Source: Xylocopa sonorina (Eukaryota; Arthropoda; Insecta; Hymenoptera; Apidae). From it: a stretch of 64,000 nt of DNA. The number at the start of each line of letters is the position of its first letter. The first letter of the stretch is position 1. Below the pieces are notes generated by a model, which had not been told where the DNA came from, did no database searches, and was given only the letters and a program-made list of their open reading frames with translations. The DNA lies in contig NC_135200.1 of NCBI RefSeq assembly GCF_050948175.1, forward strand, positions 6,315,001 through 6,379,000. The letters are read 5' to 3'. Made by a program: the position numbers and the translations under genes. Positions 1-13,847 of this stretch are shown in pieces.

Positions 1-3000
1 CAATGTAGCCGGCTGCCTTTCGAAGACGATTCCGATGGAACCTGGAAACGGGAGAATCTCGGCGTCCCCTTTGTCCCGACGGCTTCGACGACGAAAGTAA
101 TTTCATGTTTTCGCCTTTTTGCGCGCCCGTGTAATTACGGCCGACTGTTGGGAAATTGTCCGCGCTCTGGCTGGGCATTTGTTAACCTTTTAACCGGGGG
201 AGAGTGCTCGTCCTGGGTAGAGAAGTGCGTCTCCTTTTCGAAACGAATCGTTCTCCGACTGGTCAGCGGAACGGAAGTAACGTCGGGACGCAATGGTATC
301 TCGCTGGAACGAGACTAATTTATTTATGCTCGATCGAGTAACGGCATCGAGGATCGAAAGATGTCTCTATTGAGAAATTCGATACACCTCGACAATTTCC
401 AAAGGTGAATCAGATTGTTCGTGTTCGATGCGTCCCTATTGGAAGAAAAATTAAGCAGCGATGTTGCACGCGATTCCTCGCTACGCCTCGAGAGATTCTC
501 AGATAGAGCCATTACTTTGAATAAAATTCGCGAAACTATAGAACGCTCGCTGGTATCGAGCGTGTTACGCGTCGCTATTCGAGTCCGCAAAATCGACGTC
601 GTACCAGCCGCAAAAAGTTCGATACCTTGGAAGCGACTAAGAGGATATCGCTCGGTCGTAAAAAAGCCAGCGTCGCCGCGTAACGTTGCCCCCGGGTACC
701 AAACAACCACTCTGGAAGCCGTATTTTCTCAACTTCCAAAACATCGGGAATATCCGAGCCAGACAAATTACACGAGCTCGCAGGACGCGTACAAAACCAA
801 GCTAAGCTCGCGTCAAACTTTCCTCGCGTGTCCGAGCGCACCAAGGAACCCAACCACCAAGAAGCAAGTCCGCCGCACAAACTTCCATGTAGAACCTAAC
901 TCTGGACACAAGTATCATCATCGTAAAAAGGATATTATTACAAAAATGTTAGCTCGGAGTATCGAGAGTAGAACAAACTTTCACGTGGCTCGATCGAGCG
1001 TTCGTCGTCGGAAGAATCAACGGAAGAATCGACGAGGAACCCTTCGAATCCACCGTTATCATATTTATCGGAGCATTGAACTTTTCGAAATTAATCGAGC
1101 TGGTCCCGCGATCGAGGCAGATCCTGCAGCCAGCGGAGGACCACGAGGGGGACGATTCGAAAGGAGAAGGGAGGAAGACGGTGAACACCGGCTGGCGCCA
1201 CGGAGGCAGAGGATCGGTCGAGCGTGACGGAAATATGCGAGACACATTGCGCTCGCCAACGGTGCGTCTAATCCGATTGGGATTGCCGTGGAACGTGTGA
1301 GGTCATGCAAAAGCGTTCCGTCGATTCGAGCCGCGCTTTACGAGCTTTGCTCTAGGTCCAGCACCACTGTCAATGAGCCCCGTGTCTCTGGTTGACCTCT
1401 TCGGCCGCGCGAGCCGCCATTACGGTGAACGTGAGCGCTGCCTGGGGCGAGTCGATCGGCAGCTAATCGGAAGACTCTTGTTTCGCTCTTTCAAATCGGC
1501 TTCGAATACCAGTTTCGTTTCCATGATAAGTAAATTTCAAAATGTACGAATGGACGAGCGATGTCAAGGGTCTCTTTCACATTTTAGACATCTTCTAAGT
1601 TATTTTAACGCATAAAATGGTACATACAAGGGAAATGAATTTGCATCGACGATAATTATTTCAGTCGTGAGCACAACCTAACGTTAAATTCCCGTGGAAC
1701 CCACCGAGCAGCTAAAAGTCTTCTCCCCGCTCGAGAAAGCGGTTGAAAAACCCGTATCCCCCGGAGCGAAATACCCCGTAAACTGAATAAAACGTTCGAT
1801 AAAAAGAACGCTCGGACGAGCGCGTACCGTTAAAATGGGTCCGCGAAACTGGCCACGCGGCAGCTTGCGGACGCGCGATGGCCCACGAGGGAGCGCCCCG
1901 CCGCGTGTCCGTGCAGTCTCCTCCTCGCAGCGGCGTCTGCCAAATGTCAGGGTCAACGGAACTCGGGCCAGGGCCTGATACAACGTGTCGGGATTCCAAC
2001 GGGCTCCCCTAACGAAACGCGAGGGGGCGACGCCGGTGGAGATCGAGTTGGCAATTTTTCTTTGCTACGTGCCAAGTCGCCGTGCGGCGCGACGCGGCTG
2101 AATTGTTTAACAGAACCAGCCGGTTCGTGGCGCGAAAGATAAATATAGTTAAAGCGCGGAGGGAACGCGCGAGGATCCCCCTTATATCGCTGGCACGGTT
2201 CCGCGGACGCGTCGATCACAAGCGCCCCGTGATCTGGATGATCGTCGTCGATAAGGATCCGCGACGCCCTGGCAGCGCCCGTTGCCGATCTCTACTCCTC
2301 GCTGCTTACCCGTGATTGCAATGGTTATATTCCCGCGGCTTCGAGGAAATCCAGCAGAACGAGCGACGCTTCTGCCACGGTGGGAAAAAGCAGGGACTTC
2401 AACGTGATTTCTGGACGATTGCCTTTTTTTTTCGATGAATAGTCCGTCACCGTGGTCGTTTCGCTTCGACAACGATCGATCTGAACGTATCTCGCGAGAG
2501 TGATAGAGACATTAAGAGAGTGGTTAGCCATTTTTTGGCTCTTGTTGTTCGTGCTCAGATTTATTTTATCGAGGAAACGTTCTCGTGAACCTCGACTAGG
2601 TTACGCTACTCATTCTTGGAAGCCTAGTGTTTAGCGAAAGAAGCGGAGTACTTAGAATTCTAGGATTCGAGGCGAGACGCGTGCAAGATGTTTAGAGAAA
2701 CTGTATAGATAAAATAAATCCGCGGGCAGGCTGTGGGAATCAAAGTGCTTTGAACTTGGCTCGAGAATTCGAGAGAAATTTCGGTGGTGTTCAAAGTCGC
2801 TTCTAATCTTGTATTATTAATTATAGTCATCCTGTTCCAAACGATCCTATTGAGTAATGAAACTCTACAAAATTTTAACAGACGTACTAAAATCAAAAAT
2901 ATAGACCTCTCTGCAGAAATTCACCGCAACACTCCTCCAATTGGATCACAAATCTTCATAAAAAAAAAATTGTCACGTATAGACAACACCTTGCTCAACT

Positions 3001-6000
3001 ACTTCCTACGCGAACGGCTTTCTTTCAGATAAGTATAAGAAATATAGAATCAGGTGTTCTATTGTAGACGCGACACCCAGTACATGTCTCTCGTGGCCGT
3101 AAAATACGGAGTATTCGGGGTAGCATCCAGCAGAATTCGATTGCCATTCGGTTGAACGGCGTTCCTCCGGCGGATGTTGCTCGACTCGCCTTAAAATGGA
3201 GCTGGCTCGTGACGAATGTCTTTTATGCGACATCGCCGTGGCTGGTCCCGTTCGCGCGAGGGTGGAGAATTTCGGTGGTTGCCGTCGAGCGAGTGGGTAT
3301 CCCCCTAAAATCAATACTCGCACACCCTCACCCTCGTTGTCATAGGTCCAGACCGAGATTATCGTTTATTTCGGGTATTTAACGCGGCCCGACAAAATAA
3401 CGGGACGAATCCATTGTCCGGGGATTAACCGGGAGCCGAGCATTTATTAGACGGCGAATTAGCGTTCGTTAAATGTTTTCACAGATTCCACTTAATTCCG
3501 TAACGTCGATGAGGCCGCTAATTCTAAGTACTAGATTCATTAATCGTCCTGAAATTTATAGCAACGTGTTACTATACGTTTCAGCTTCAAAGACCTAGCT
3601 CATCAGCTGGAGAAATGAATAATAATCGAAAGGGAAGTCCTGATATTTAGACAAACTTTTCGTACACTATGCCAGGTATCGTAGCGCGCTTTATCTGCGA
3701 CGAATTCGAAGTGAAGAGAAGAGAGGAATAATGGAAAAAAGATTGAATTGAAAACGAGATTTCAGTCCACATACGGATCTCAATATTGCACCCTGTCAAA
3801 TGTAAAAGAGGAAAAGCAAATGCATCACATCAGTCACTCTCTTTAACTATAAATTCCGATCTCTAAATTTAACTTCGATCGAACATGAATACATCGAAAT
3901 TTGCAAATACATTTCGTAAAGTTCAATACCAATCCCGTGTTTCAGAGAGCCCAAACCAGCGATCCGTGGCACGAGACATTTGACATGGACTACCGCAGCG
4001 CGCAAAGGGTAAAAGCCCGGCATCCCGTTCGCCATCGAGTCACCTGCCAAACCGAACCTAAGAAGCTTGCAGTACCCGACGGCAAAGGACGAAAACAGCC
4101 CCGTCTACCAGCAAAGAGCAGCCGCGCAAAGCGTCAGAGGAACGGCAGCCCAGCGATGGGCGAGGCCTCGCGAAACTCGATAGGATTTCGTTCGTTAATT
4201 TCTCCCTACCAGCTGACAAAGCCGCGCAAAGGGAGCTGAGTTTAATTACACCGTCTTCAGCAACCGTGGCAGCCATGGCGGGGAGCGCATTCTACGTTCG
4301 CGGTTTTCACGCGTTTCCGGTACGCGGCTGGCTGGGTGACGCGGCGTGGCGACCAACTCGCTGCGACCTACCCCATTGGCACCCATCGCGATCGCTTCGT
4401 TCGCTCGCGCGGGAATCCGCGCCAGCTCCGACGAGAATTCATCGCCTCTGAAATTAACCGACCGCCGCGTTGCGCCGACGCGTTGGATGAATATTCCGCG
4501 CGGAACGAATAATTCAACGGCTAATTATTTCGCCACGTTATCGCATATCTCGGCCCCATGAATGCGTTATAAGCCGCGGGGTGAATGGTAAGCCGTGAAC
4601 ACGGCTGTTGCCATATCCTATCGTGTGTTTATTAATTACCGCCGCGGTGATTGCGTTGTCGTGCCGTATTTTTCCTTCCTTTTCGCTGGGTTAGAGATTA
4701 ACCACGCTAACAGAGTACACGATCGCGGGGCCTGAATCTCTTCCACGGCATCGCCGACGCCGCGCGGCCACGGGACGACGGTAATTTCAAGTAGATACAA
4801 ATTGAAATTTTTCGATAGCCCCGGAGCTGTCCTCCCTTTTTAAATGCCTCGCCGTGAAATAGCGTACGCAGGATGTATTAATGGCCACCGATATTTATTA
4901 GATGTAGCTACCTGCTAATGGTTACCAACAATTTTTCTCCACACTCTAATTACGGCAAGTTGTTATGTTAAATATGATACAAGGCTAATTATAGGTATAA
5001 TGTGTAGGATTATTAAACACACTGCTGAATGTGATACAGAAACGGACGGCTAGGTTGACTGGCGTTATTGAAAACGGTGAGTAAAAGTACTCCGCATTAT
5101 GGAGGGACATCGTAGCATAATTATGCCTCTGGTTATTTATTGCCTACGAGGCCGGCTATCCTCGATGCCGGTAAATTAACGTAATCGCAACAATAACAGT
5201 CTTGTTAAGTCGTCTTTTACATCGCTATAGTTCCCCATAACCGTACTTTATTCGCGCGCACCCGTTCTGGCGTTAGTAAATCCGTACGAAATGTAACGGA
5301 CGACAGTGTCATCCAGTTCTCGATTAACATTCTTTCTCCGCTATGATCGCTCCTCTCGTATGAGCGGAGGTTCGATGAATATTCAAATTGCCACCTTGCC
5401 GCGAATTTCGCGAGAGATCCCGCGAGCCCACACTTCGCACGCGCAGAGTTTATGAATCTCCCGCTGATCCAATTATTCTCGAGTAACACAGTGTCGCTGG
5501 TAAAAATGCGGGACGAAATTAATTTGCCTCGCGTCCATGCCGTTGGGACGCGTGTATTTTTCGCGAAATGTCAATGCACGAGCACGTATCTGCGTTCGTA
5601 GCCGCGCGCTATCGTATCAAGCACGCGATCGTTTACCCATGAATCGAATCGAGCATAAGAAGCGGCGTTATCGAATCCACGCATCGGCTCGGAAAATAGC
5701 AGATCGCGAAAATACGATCCTGCGGGGTAACGTGCCTCCTTAATCGAAACCACGAGCCGAGCGGGCATCCCCCCAAGGACAGCGAGAAACCGTTCCGTGA
5801 ACTTCTTAAGGCGAACGAGCCGTGTGATTGGATTGATAATCTATGGAGACCCCATGGGGCACCAAATATAATGGCTTAATTCATGTAACGGACGCAGGAG
5901 TGCTCTCCGATACCGGTATTGGAAGCCACTATCCGCCGATAGTAAACTGCCGCAGGAGTATCTTGCCATAACGATACCGTTAGGTTTCGTTCTGTCTTAA

Positions 6001-7676
6001 CGATCGTTAGATTCATCTACTCGGCCAGTTTTGAATAACTAATAATCGAGAGTGGCCAGATGGAGTCCTTTTTCGATAATTAGCCCGTTCGAGATTGATC
6101 CTTTCAGCGCTGTGGCGCGCGCGCGGCTCCAAGCGACCATCAACTTTTAAAGTTCGACACCCATAAAATGGCAAACAATTTGTGTGAAAGATCGAACACT
6201 CGTGTCAATGGAAAAGGAGTATTTTTTTTTTTGCAAAATATCTCGACGATACTGAGCGTTTCGCTCGTGTATCTTGACGCTGTCCGTGCAATGGGAATCG
6301 GTTTGTCGAACGAAACGAGGGATTGTGGGATTTAAAGAAAAAAAATTCATTATCGCATGCCATAATTGCCGCGAATTCTGTTCCCAAGACAAATTAGCAA
6401 TTTTTTCCCCCGTAAATAACGCGAAATTATCGATAAATTACAAAGGCAAGGTAAAGAAAAAAAGGGGGAAAAAGATTGCCAGGCACCTCGCACTCGCGTG
6501 AATCCTCTCAACGGAAAGTAGTATTTAACTTTAAACGCGCGCATAAAGAGCCGAGCCATTGAAAGCGAATATTCCCTCTATTTTTTCCCTTTCCTTCCTC
6601 TAAATATTCTTTTTCCCGGTAACGATAGATTATCATTAACAGGCTCGTGCTCGTACACGGAATGGCGCAAAAATAATCGCCAGGCTCCTTCTAATCTCGC
6701 CTTCGAGCGCCATTTGAATAATGTACACGTACTGCGCGTCTCTCTCTCACGACACGACGGCTTCTAGCAGCGCTGAAATTCCACGTGCCGTGGCCACACT
6801 CTTTCACACACTCAGACATCATTTCCTTCAATCGCGCCGATGACTCATTTTCCCGCATCCGCGCGAAACCTCGAGCCGGAGGATCGCAGCCGCGCGCGCT
6901 ATAAAACCGAGCCAGTCGCGATCCTCCGCATCCTTGGATATTCAGATCTTGGCTATCGATCTCGACAAAAAAGGAGGAAGAACACAGATAAAACGAATAT
7001 TATCCGTCATTTAGCGAACGTTTCTTGCCTCTGTTTTATGTAAGCTTTGATACGAGACGATCGGCTGTTGGAATCGCGAGCGTAAAACGCCTTGCAGCCA
7101 GAGGAGCGCGCTTGGGGGTTGAAACTCTCGAGAACGAAGGAAAACACGGTAAAAGAAAAGTTGAATCGTAAAATGAATCGTTGGCGATCGTCAATCATCG
7201 ACGCACGAGAAGCGAATAATTTTTTTGCCATCGATCAGTTCCTTTTAACACCGCGTGGGATATGTGCGCGGTTGCGTCGATTGTTTTGATCAAGGGTGGG
7301 CCCATACGTGGCCATCGGCGTCAATATCAATGAAGCTGGTACGTGTATAGACGAGAGGATTGGAAAACGCTTAATTTATGCTGGTTGCAGGCATTCACGA
7401 ACATTGTACCACGACGTGTGAAACATTTATCAAGATAAGTGCACTTCGTTTAAGAGGAAAAAAAATAATGGCCTATTGTCAATGATATAAGATACGCGAT
7501 AGCGCATGAATGAAATACTAAAATTTTCCGTCTATAAAATTCCACGTACTCGCCTCGATGCTTCACCAGCCTATCTGTATCCGACTCTATATTTAAACCA
7601 TCGAGAATCGTAACGCGACTGAAACTTTTCCCTCGCGATAAACCACATTTTTCATCAATCTTCGCCCTTCTTTCTC

Positions 7677-8033
7677 TCACGGTCGAAGTGAAAATCCTCT
7701 CGAAGAAAGATCGAGATCTCGACGCGCTTCTGGACTTTCCATCGCGCCTCCCCCGAGGGTAGGCGTCCGCTGGAAGCTCGCATCAGCCGGCTGATCGGGA
7801 AACGGAAACCAATTATTCCATCGATCTCCTCCCTTCTTTTACCATCACGCTCAAATTCTCAAAACACACTACCAAAAAGCAAAAAATAAAAGAAAAAGAG
7901 ATTCACGGTCGAAGTGAAAATCCTTTCGAAGAAAGATCGAGATCTCGACGCGCTTCTGGACTTTCCATCGCGCCTCCCCCGGGGGTAGGCGTCCTCTGGA
8001 AACTCGCATCAGCCGTCTGATCGGGAAACGGAA
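7677..8033. repeat. Direct duplication of a 131-bp segment
   Basis: 7677-7807 and 7903-8033 are the same sequence at an offset of 226 bp, with five mismatches by my count (about 96% identity). The 95-bp spacer is AT-richer and not duplicated. The segment has no coding signature. The identity implies a recent duplication. Confidence 0.92.
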
Positions 8034-8702
8034 TCGCTTCTGTTCGCCGGTGCACGCTCCAGGGCGTTCTCCTCGCCCCGTCTTCCGGCGTGTCTCTCGA
8101 ACCGATTCGTATCACCGGGATCCATCGACTCTCAGAGGCGCGGGCATCTGAAACGTAACCGCAGACGTCCGTAAATACGTGGCTGGAAGCGTGCGCATTG
8201 AGATCCGTCCGGTAGGAGCGCACACGCACGGTCGAAGGAGAGGCGTGCGCGCGAATCGACCAGCACAGGATATCGTGCGCACCGGCGGGGTGGTTTCCGT
8301 GCGCCTCGAGCCGAGCGCGCGCTGGAAAAACTGCCGGCAATTTCGCTTGGGCCGGGATCGTGTTTCTCGTAATGACGTTACGGGCGCGCTCGCGCGCGCG
8401 CAGGGGTCCCTGAACTCGTTCCACCAGGCGCGATCGATACGACCGAGGAAAATCGGCCCCGGGAATTTCTCATTTATCAGAACGCCTCCCGCGAGGGGTC
8501 GCGGAGGGGACGCCTGGTGGGAGATACAAACCACAACAGGAAGCGATCGAATCGATGGGTCTCGTGATCCGCGGGAACACCTCGATCCCTACCATCTGTT
8601 CCCTTTTCATTTTCTACGAGTTTCCTACGCCTTCTGTTGCTGGTTCTTTCTCTTTGATCGATGTCTGTTGCGAACTAGAGTTTGGTTGTATCTGCGAGAA
8701 GA

Positions 8703-8965
8703 TTTAGGGGGTGTTTCTGCGAGACGAAATAAGATGAAACCGAAGAAGCGTTTGTTTTTTTAGAAAATGTCGCATCGATGATCCATCGATCTATCGATCC
8801 ATCGTTCACTTTGTTCTCCTTCGTGTTTCTCTAATCGATGGCGTTTTAGGGGATGACTTTGCGAGACGAAATAAGATGAAACCAAAGAAGCGTTTGTATT
8901 TTTAGAAAAAGTCGCATCGATGATCCATCGTTCACTTTGTTTTCCGTCGCGTTTCTCTAATTGAT
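8703..8965. repeat. Tandem duplication of about 120-137 bp
   Basis: 8703-8839 and 8845-8965 both begin tttagggg, share gagacgaaataagatgaaac and end in tttctctaat(c/t)gat. The first copy has an extra 16 bp of atcgatctatcgatcc-type repeat. The copies are more diverged than the duplication 0.7 kb to the left. Confidence 0.9.
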
Positions 8966-11102
8966 TCCTGATTTTCCAAGTATTTGTGCGATTCTCTGTA
9001 TACTCGATCCTCGAGGCTTCTGTCTGTCGCGGTTGTGGGAGCTTGCGTAACGTCTGAGCCAACGCCAGTTGTTAACGCCTCGTTAATCGGAAGCTCTGGT
9101 TGGTTTCGCAGTCGTCGGTGGTCGCGACGTTTCCGCGAACACGCGGAAACGCGGAGCTTGCGGCGAAACGAGGCGAGAGAGCGTGAAGGTTGCTCGTGGA
9201 CGGGTCGTCTTTAATTCGTGACAGCGGCCTCTCGCAGCTCTCGCCTCTGGTACGACCGCTTCTAATGGCCCGTTCGGCGCCTGCCGTGATTCAGAACGAT
9301 TATTCCTGTCGGCGAGGCCGTGATTTGCATCGCCGGTGCGAATTTTCAGGCCGCCGCGGCGAATCACTTACGCGGTTGCGATCCGCCGCGTTAAATGATT
9401 AGAGATCGGCAACTCCGTTTCGGTCTTCCTTCCTCGATCCGCGTCGAACTTTGATCTCATTCGATTCTACGCCAATTTTTCTTCCAATTGAATGCTACGA
9501 TTAGAATATCGACGACGAAAGAATCGTGACTGAGAATCGCTTTCATTGCGTTTCTTGATTAATCGTTGATTACTTGATACTGTAAATGCGATTATTTACA
9601 ATCGTGAAGATGGTATTCGAGTGTATTCGTACTTAAAAATGAAAAATATCACGGAAACGTGAACGCTGGCAAAGTAGATAAATACCACGTTAGATCGTGC
9701 AAACAACTTCTTCATCGCTCGGACGTGTACATAATTAGCTAATCAGAAATATTTGATCGAATCACGAGCGGCCATTAATTTCCGTGGCAAAGCGAACGGT
9801 TCACAGCCAATCAGTCAACCGGAGAGCACAAAAGGGGTAACCAATTACACAAAATTATACCAATCCGACGCGCGAGCGAAGACCAGTCAATTAGCTTCGA
9901 GGAACGGAACAATGAGCGCTACTGGGCGTGATAAAACGTACATACGTCTACGTTCTCTGCGCTCCGCGGTGGCAGGATATTGTGGCTAATGCCGCGAGTA
10001 CGCGAAAATGAATACGCTGCGTTTAATCATCTTTTCAACCGGAGGCGCGTAAACAGAAAAAAGAAAAAAAAAGAAAGAAAGGAGGCGAGGAAACGCGCAG
10101 CGCTCGCTTCGCACGCCTCTCAGCCCCATCAACTGTTTGAATAACAGTTTTAGCGTCCCGGAGTGTGAAAAGTGGCAGCGAGCGCGATCGAGCAGCCAGT
10201 TTCTACGCTCTCGACAATTTTACTACGAATTAAACGCGATTCTTACAACGCAATAAAAATCGGATCGACGCGTGCACTTTTCCCGCTCGTTAAAACGCGA
10301 CTACTTCCCGCAGCGGACGATAACAACAGCCGATCGTAGCCGATTTGTAATTCCATTTTCCGCGCTTCTGCTTCCTGTTATCGGTCCACGTTAATCAGTT
10401 TATAATTGAATCGCGCGAGCGTGTCACGATCCTCCCTTCTTCCTATCGATGGGAGGCATTTCCAATTTTCTTCCCGCGAAACGAACCTCCGATTCGAAGC
10501 GGGAGATAAGTGGGCCTTTGTTCCCTCCGCGGGGATCCCGATTCACCCAGGCGTACATAATAACACGCTGAATTATGTTGTTCTGTATAATTGTCAGAGG
10601 CAAAGCCCGGCAGTTTAACGGTCGTTAACCTTGTAAATTGTATTTATCGTCGACTCGCAATTTGCACCTGTAAACTCCGCTCGGGGATGTACTCTGCCCC
10701 CGTGCCTCCACGCTGGCCCGTCTTATCGCCGGCAATCGGATTGCTCGAACAATTTGCGGATAATGAATCGCGCGCACAATGGCGGAGCTATCGATCGTCT
10801 TATCGTGCGACTGACACGAAACTGTTCCGTGTTGTTCCAGCGAGGAAAAGCGCGGGCACTGGTGAGATAAATGGAAACGACAAGGAAATTGCCCAGGAAT
10901 CCGCGATCGTTAATGAAGCAACGCATCGTCGAAGCGAAAGGTTAACGATCAGGAACAACGTACAATGCGTGCGATGCTTTTAAGAGAGTGTACGTGTCGG
11001 TGAATCTAACGCGAGCCAAACTAGGATCGCAGTGCCTCGAACTGCGTGACATCGGAATCATGGAACGCACTTGAAACTACCCTAAGGTGGTCTGGTTATG
11101 CC

Positions 11103-11459
11103 AGAGTGGTGGGACCCTACCACAGTACCCTAGAATCGCGAGAGCACCAATTGTGCCACCCTAAAACTATGAAGCACCCAGTCCACCCATCGTGGATCAT
11201 CGTACGCTTCACAAGGTTACGAGATTTCGTGACTCAGAGACGATTTTTAGGGATCCAACGTACCCCTCGTTGTCACCACGGATCACTTGGCGACGTCACC
11301 GCCATCGCTGACTACCCTCGCGCGAACATTTGAATATCGAACGAAAGCTTCTAACCCGTGCTGTAAGTCTTGCGAGGGGAAACTTTCTCTCGACTCGTTT
11401 ACTTAAGACCCCAGGGTCGTAAGACTCGTACAGTGGCTGAGAGACGATGTGTCAGCCAC
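11103..11459. other. Segment with several short inverted repeats
   Basis: Three palindromic elements lie close together: gtggtgggaccctaccac (11106-11123), ttaagacccc/agggtcgtaa (11403-11422) and gtggctga/tcagccac with an 11-nt loop (11433-11459). The surrounding 11040-11470 has fewer CpG-type words than its neighbours. It could be a degenerate mobile element or a structured RNA; nothing identifies it. Confidence 0.35.
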
Positions 11460-13802
11460 AGCTCCTGAGGAGATCGCCAGGTAATTGGAAAGATAAGTCT
11501 TCCTCTTAAACGTAGACTTAATCTACCTAAAAATCTCAAATCAGATACCGATCTTTCGCTTGTGTCTTTAAATTTTTATTCATTTCCATGTAGAGAATTC
11601 GTAACGTTCAAGAATTCGTTCTGCGATCCTGAAATTTGGAGGCTAATAATCGTAAGAGACGTCGTGCTCGGTCGTTTCCGGATCGTCGCATGGTTCCTGC
11701 GTTCTATGCGGCCTGAAAAGGATTCACGATCGATACCACCGCCCCATTGTCCTCGAGCGGCGCGGCACCACAAACGGGACCACGCGTTAAACTCTCATCA
11801 CCGCTCGTTTCGGTTGATTTATTTTATGACCCAGCGATATTTCCACGATCGAACGACACGAGCAAAGAGAAAAGAAACGTGTGCGAGGGGGTGCGAGGAG
11901 GAGAGACAGAGCTATTCGTGAAGATCGAACGGTACCGCGTCGACGAGAGTATCGGTTCGATGGGAGGATCGCGTGGTCCGCGCGAAATTCGCAACGCTCG
12001 AACTCGATCGAATCTCCTGGTCGATGAGAAGACGACGAACAACGCTGTAGCGAGTAGGCTGCTAATTAGAAGAGCGGGTCGATCGTCGATCGCCTCGTAA
12101 ATCGCCGCGGCAATGAATGAAACTGTTCGCGATACGGTTTCGTTCGAGCAACGGTATCCGCGCGAGCATCCATCTCGTTTTTTGCCGTCAGTTCTTTTCC
12201 CCGCCACTTCGAGATCGCTCCATTTCCGTAGCTCACCGATATTAAATGGATAATTACAGGCTACGCCGTCGGCTCGCTCCTCGCCTTTTACGAACGCCCC
12301 GCCATCGGGAATGGTATTTTGCACCTCCCGGTTTTTGCTCGCGCCGCGAGCCGGCTGATCCACCGTTTTCGGTTAACCGCTCCGCGTCGATCGTTTATTT
12401 CGTTCCGTTTCCCGTTTCTGCCTGTTCGCCGCCGCAAAAACCGGACGGTCGATTATTAATTATCAGTTTCCACCGAATGGAACACCTGTGCGAGCTCCTC
12501 TGCCTACGATAAATATGACAGCCACTGCTAAATACGACGGCCAGTTGTTCGTCTTCGACGAAGACGTTTGTTAACCCCTCGCCTCGCGATTTAAGCTTCC
12601 AATAGCGCGCGTCGTAAGCGACAAGATCGATCAGAGTCGATCGGGTGCGATTAGAAGGAGGGGTGGAAAAGATCGTCGATGCACGCTTGCTCTCCAACGG
12701 CACGCGCGTAAATCAAGACACGATAGAATTCCTTTCAAGGAACCAGAGTTCATAACAGTGAACGGAATTGAGATTGCCAGTACGATGAAGCTCGGTGAGT
12801 GTGTGCATAGAGCGCATAAATAACGCAAACTACCGCGAAACGCATTTAAAACTCTGGTATCGCGAGTCGTCCATGTTACAATGCCGTTGGCTCGCACCCA
12901 CGTGAAATATGACTCGAAAAATATTAAGGCGGAACATCCCTCAGGTCCTGGGGAACCGCGGGCGCGCAATAAACTCGGTCTGAATAGGGGTGGCGTGTAT
13001 CAGCGCAGGGGAGTACGTTCGAGTCCATTCGCCTAAGTCGAGCGGAAACTCGGTGCTTCCCTCTTCCTCGCGATTTAATCTCCCTCTCTCCTTCTGTCCT
13101 ATCAATAACCATCGTCGTGAAATATTCCCCCTCCGCTTAGTAAATAGAACGTTCATAAAACTGTCGAAAAACTTGCCCTCCCCCGCGGCCCGTCGAGTCG
13201 ACGCGTTCTCGTCCGGCGAAATTTTAATTAAATCCGACTAGAACAGACCCTCCAGCCGCTGTTGGTTTCGCAGGACGGCGAAGGTCACGCGCAGAGCCAG
13301 GATGAGAGGCCACCCCGGTCGAAACGCGCGTCACGCGCACACAGAGCACCTGGAGAGGAATCCGTGGCGATCCGAGAGGGGCCATCCTCGCAGAGCGTGT
13401 TTGGCGGTGATCGTTAAACGACGAGTTCGAGAGCGAAAGAGGAAGGGGCGAGGAGCAAGAAGCCGTGGAGAGGAGAGCACTCTCCCTCGTCACGGTCGAC
13501 ACGCACAAAGGCTTAAACGGTAACAGAGCGGAAACGCGTCGGAATCAAACGGCAACCCGGGACGAAGGGGCGGAGAGGGTGGCGCGAGCAATTGGAAAAA
13601 CGAGCAGGCGAGGCCACGCGGACGCGGCTCCTCGAGGATCTCCACTTCACGTCAAAGGGCCTGCTTTTCTTCGCTCCTGCCTCGCTCCACCCATTTGGTA
13701 ATCAACCTTCGCTTCGTCCTTCGTCCCGCCACCCTCTTCTTCGCCCCGGCAAACAGAATCACCCTCTGAAAGACGAATCAATTTCTCGACGGTGGAAACA
13801 GC

Positions 13803-13805
<3 letters not shown>

Positions 13806-13847
<42 letters not shown>
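13806..13847. repeat. (GA)n microsatellite
   Basis: An uninterrupted GA run to 13837, then aaagagagaga. Confidence 0.95.

Noticed and set aside
415..1227. Long + strand open frame (270 codons)
   Set aside because: Starts at a TTG, is Arg/Ser-rich with no domain or cysteine pattern, and has no matching splice or promoter context.
6900..6940. Clean TATAAAA box in CpG-rich DNA
   Set aside because: No initiator at the right distance and no exon or ORF structure downstream.
12770..12800. ATGAAGCTCG followed by gtgagt, like the tiny first exon of insect cuticle-protein genes
   Set aside because: The downstream acceptors at 13262-13276 and 13902 give a prompt stop or a peptide with no hydrophobic signal region, so no gene could be built.
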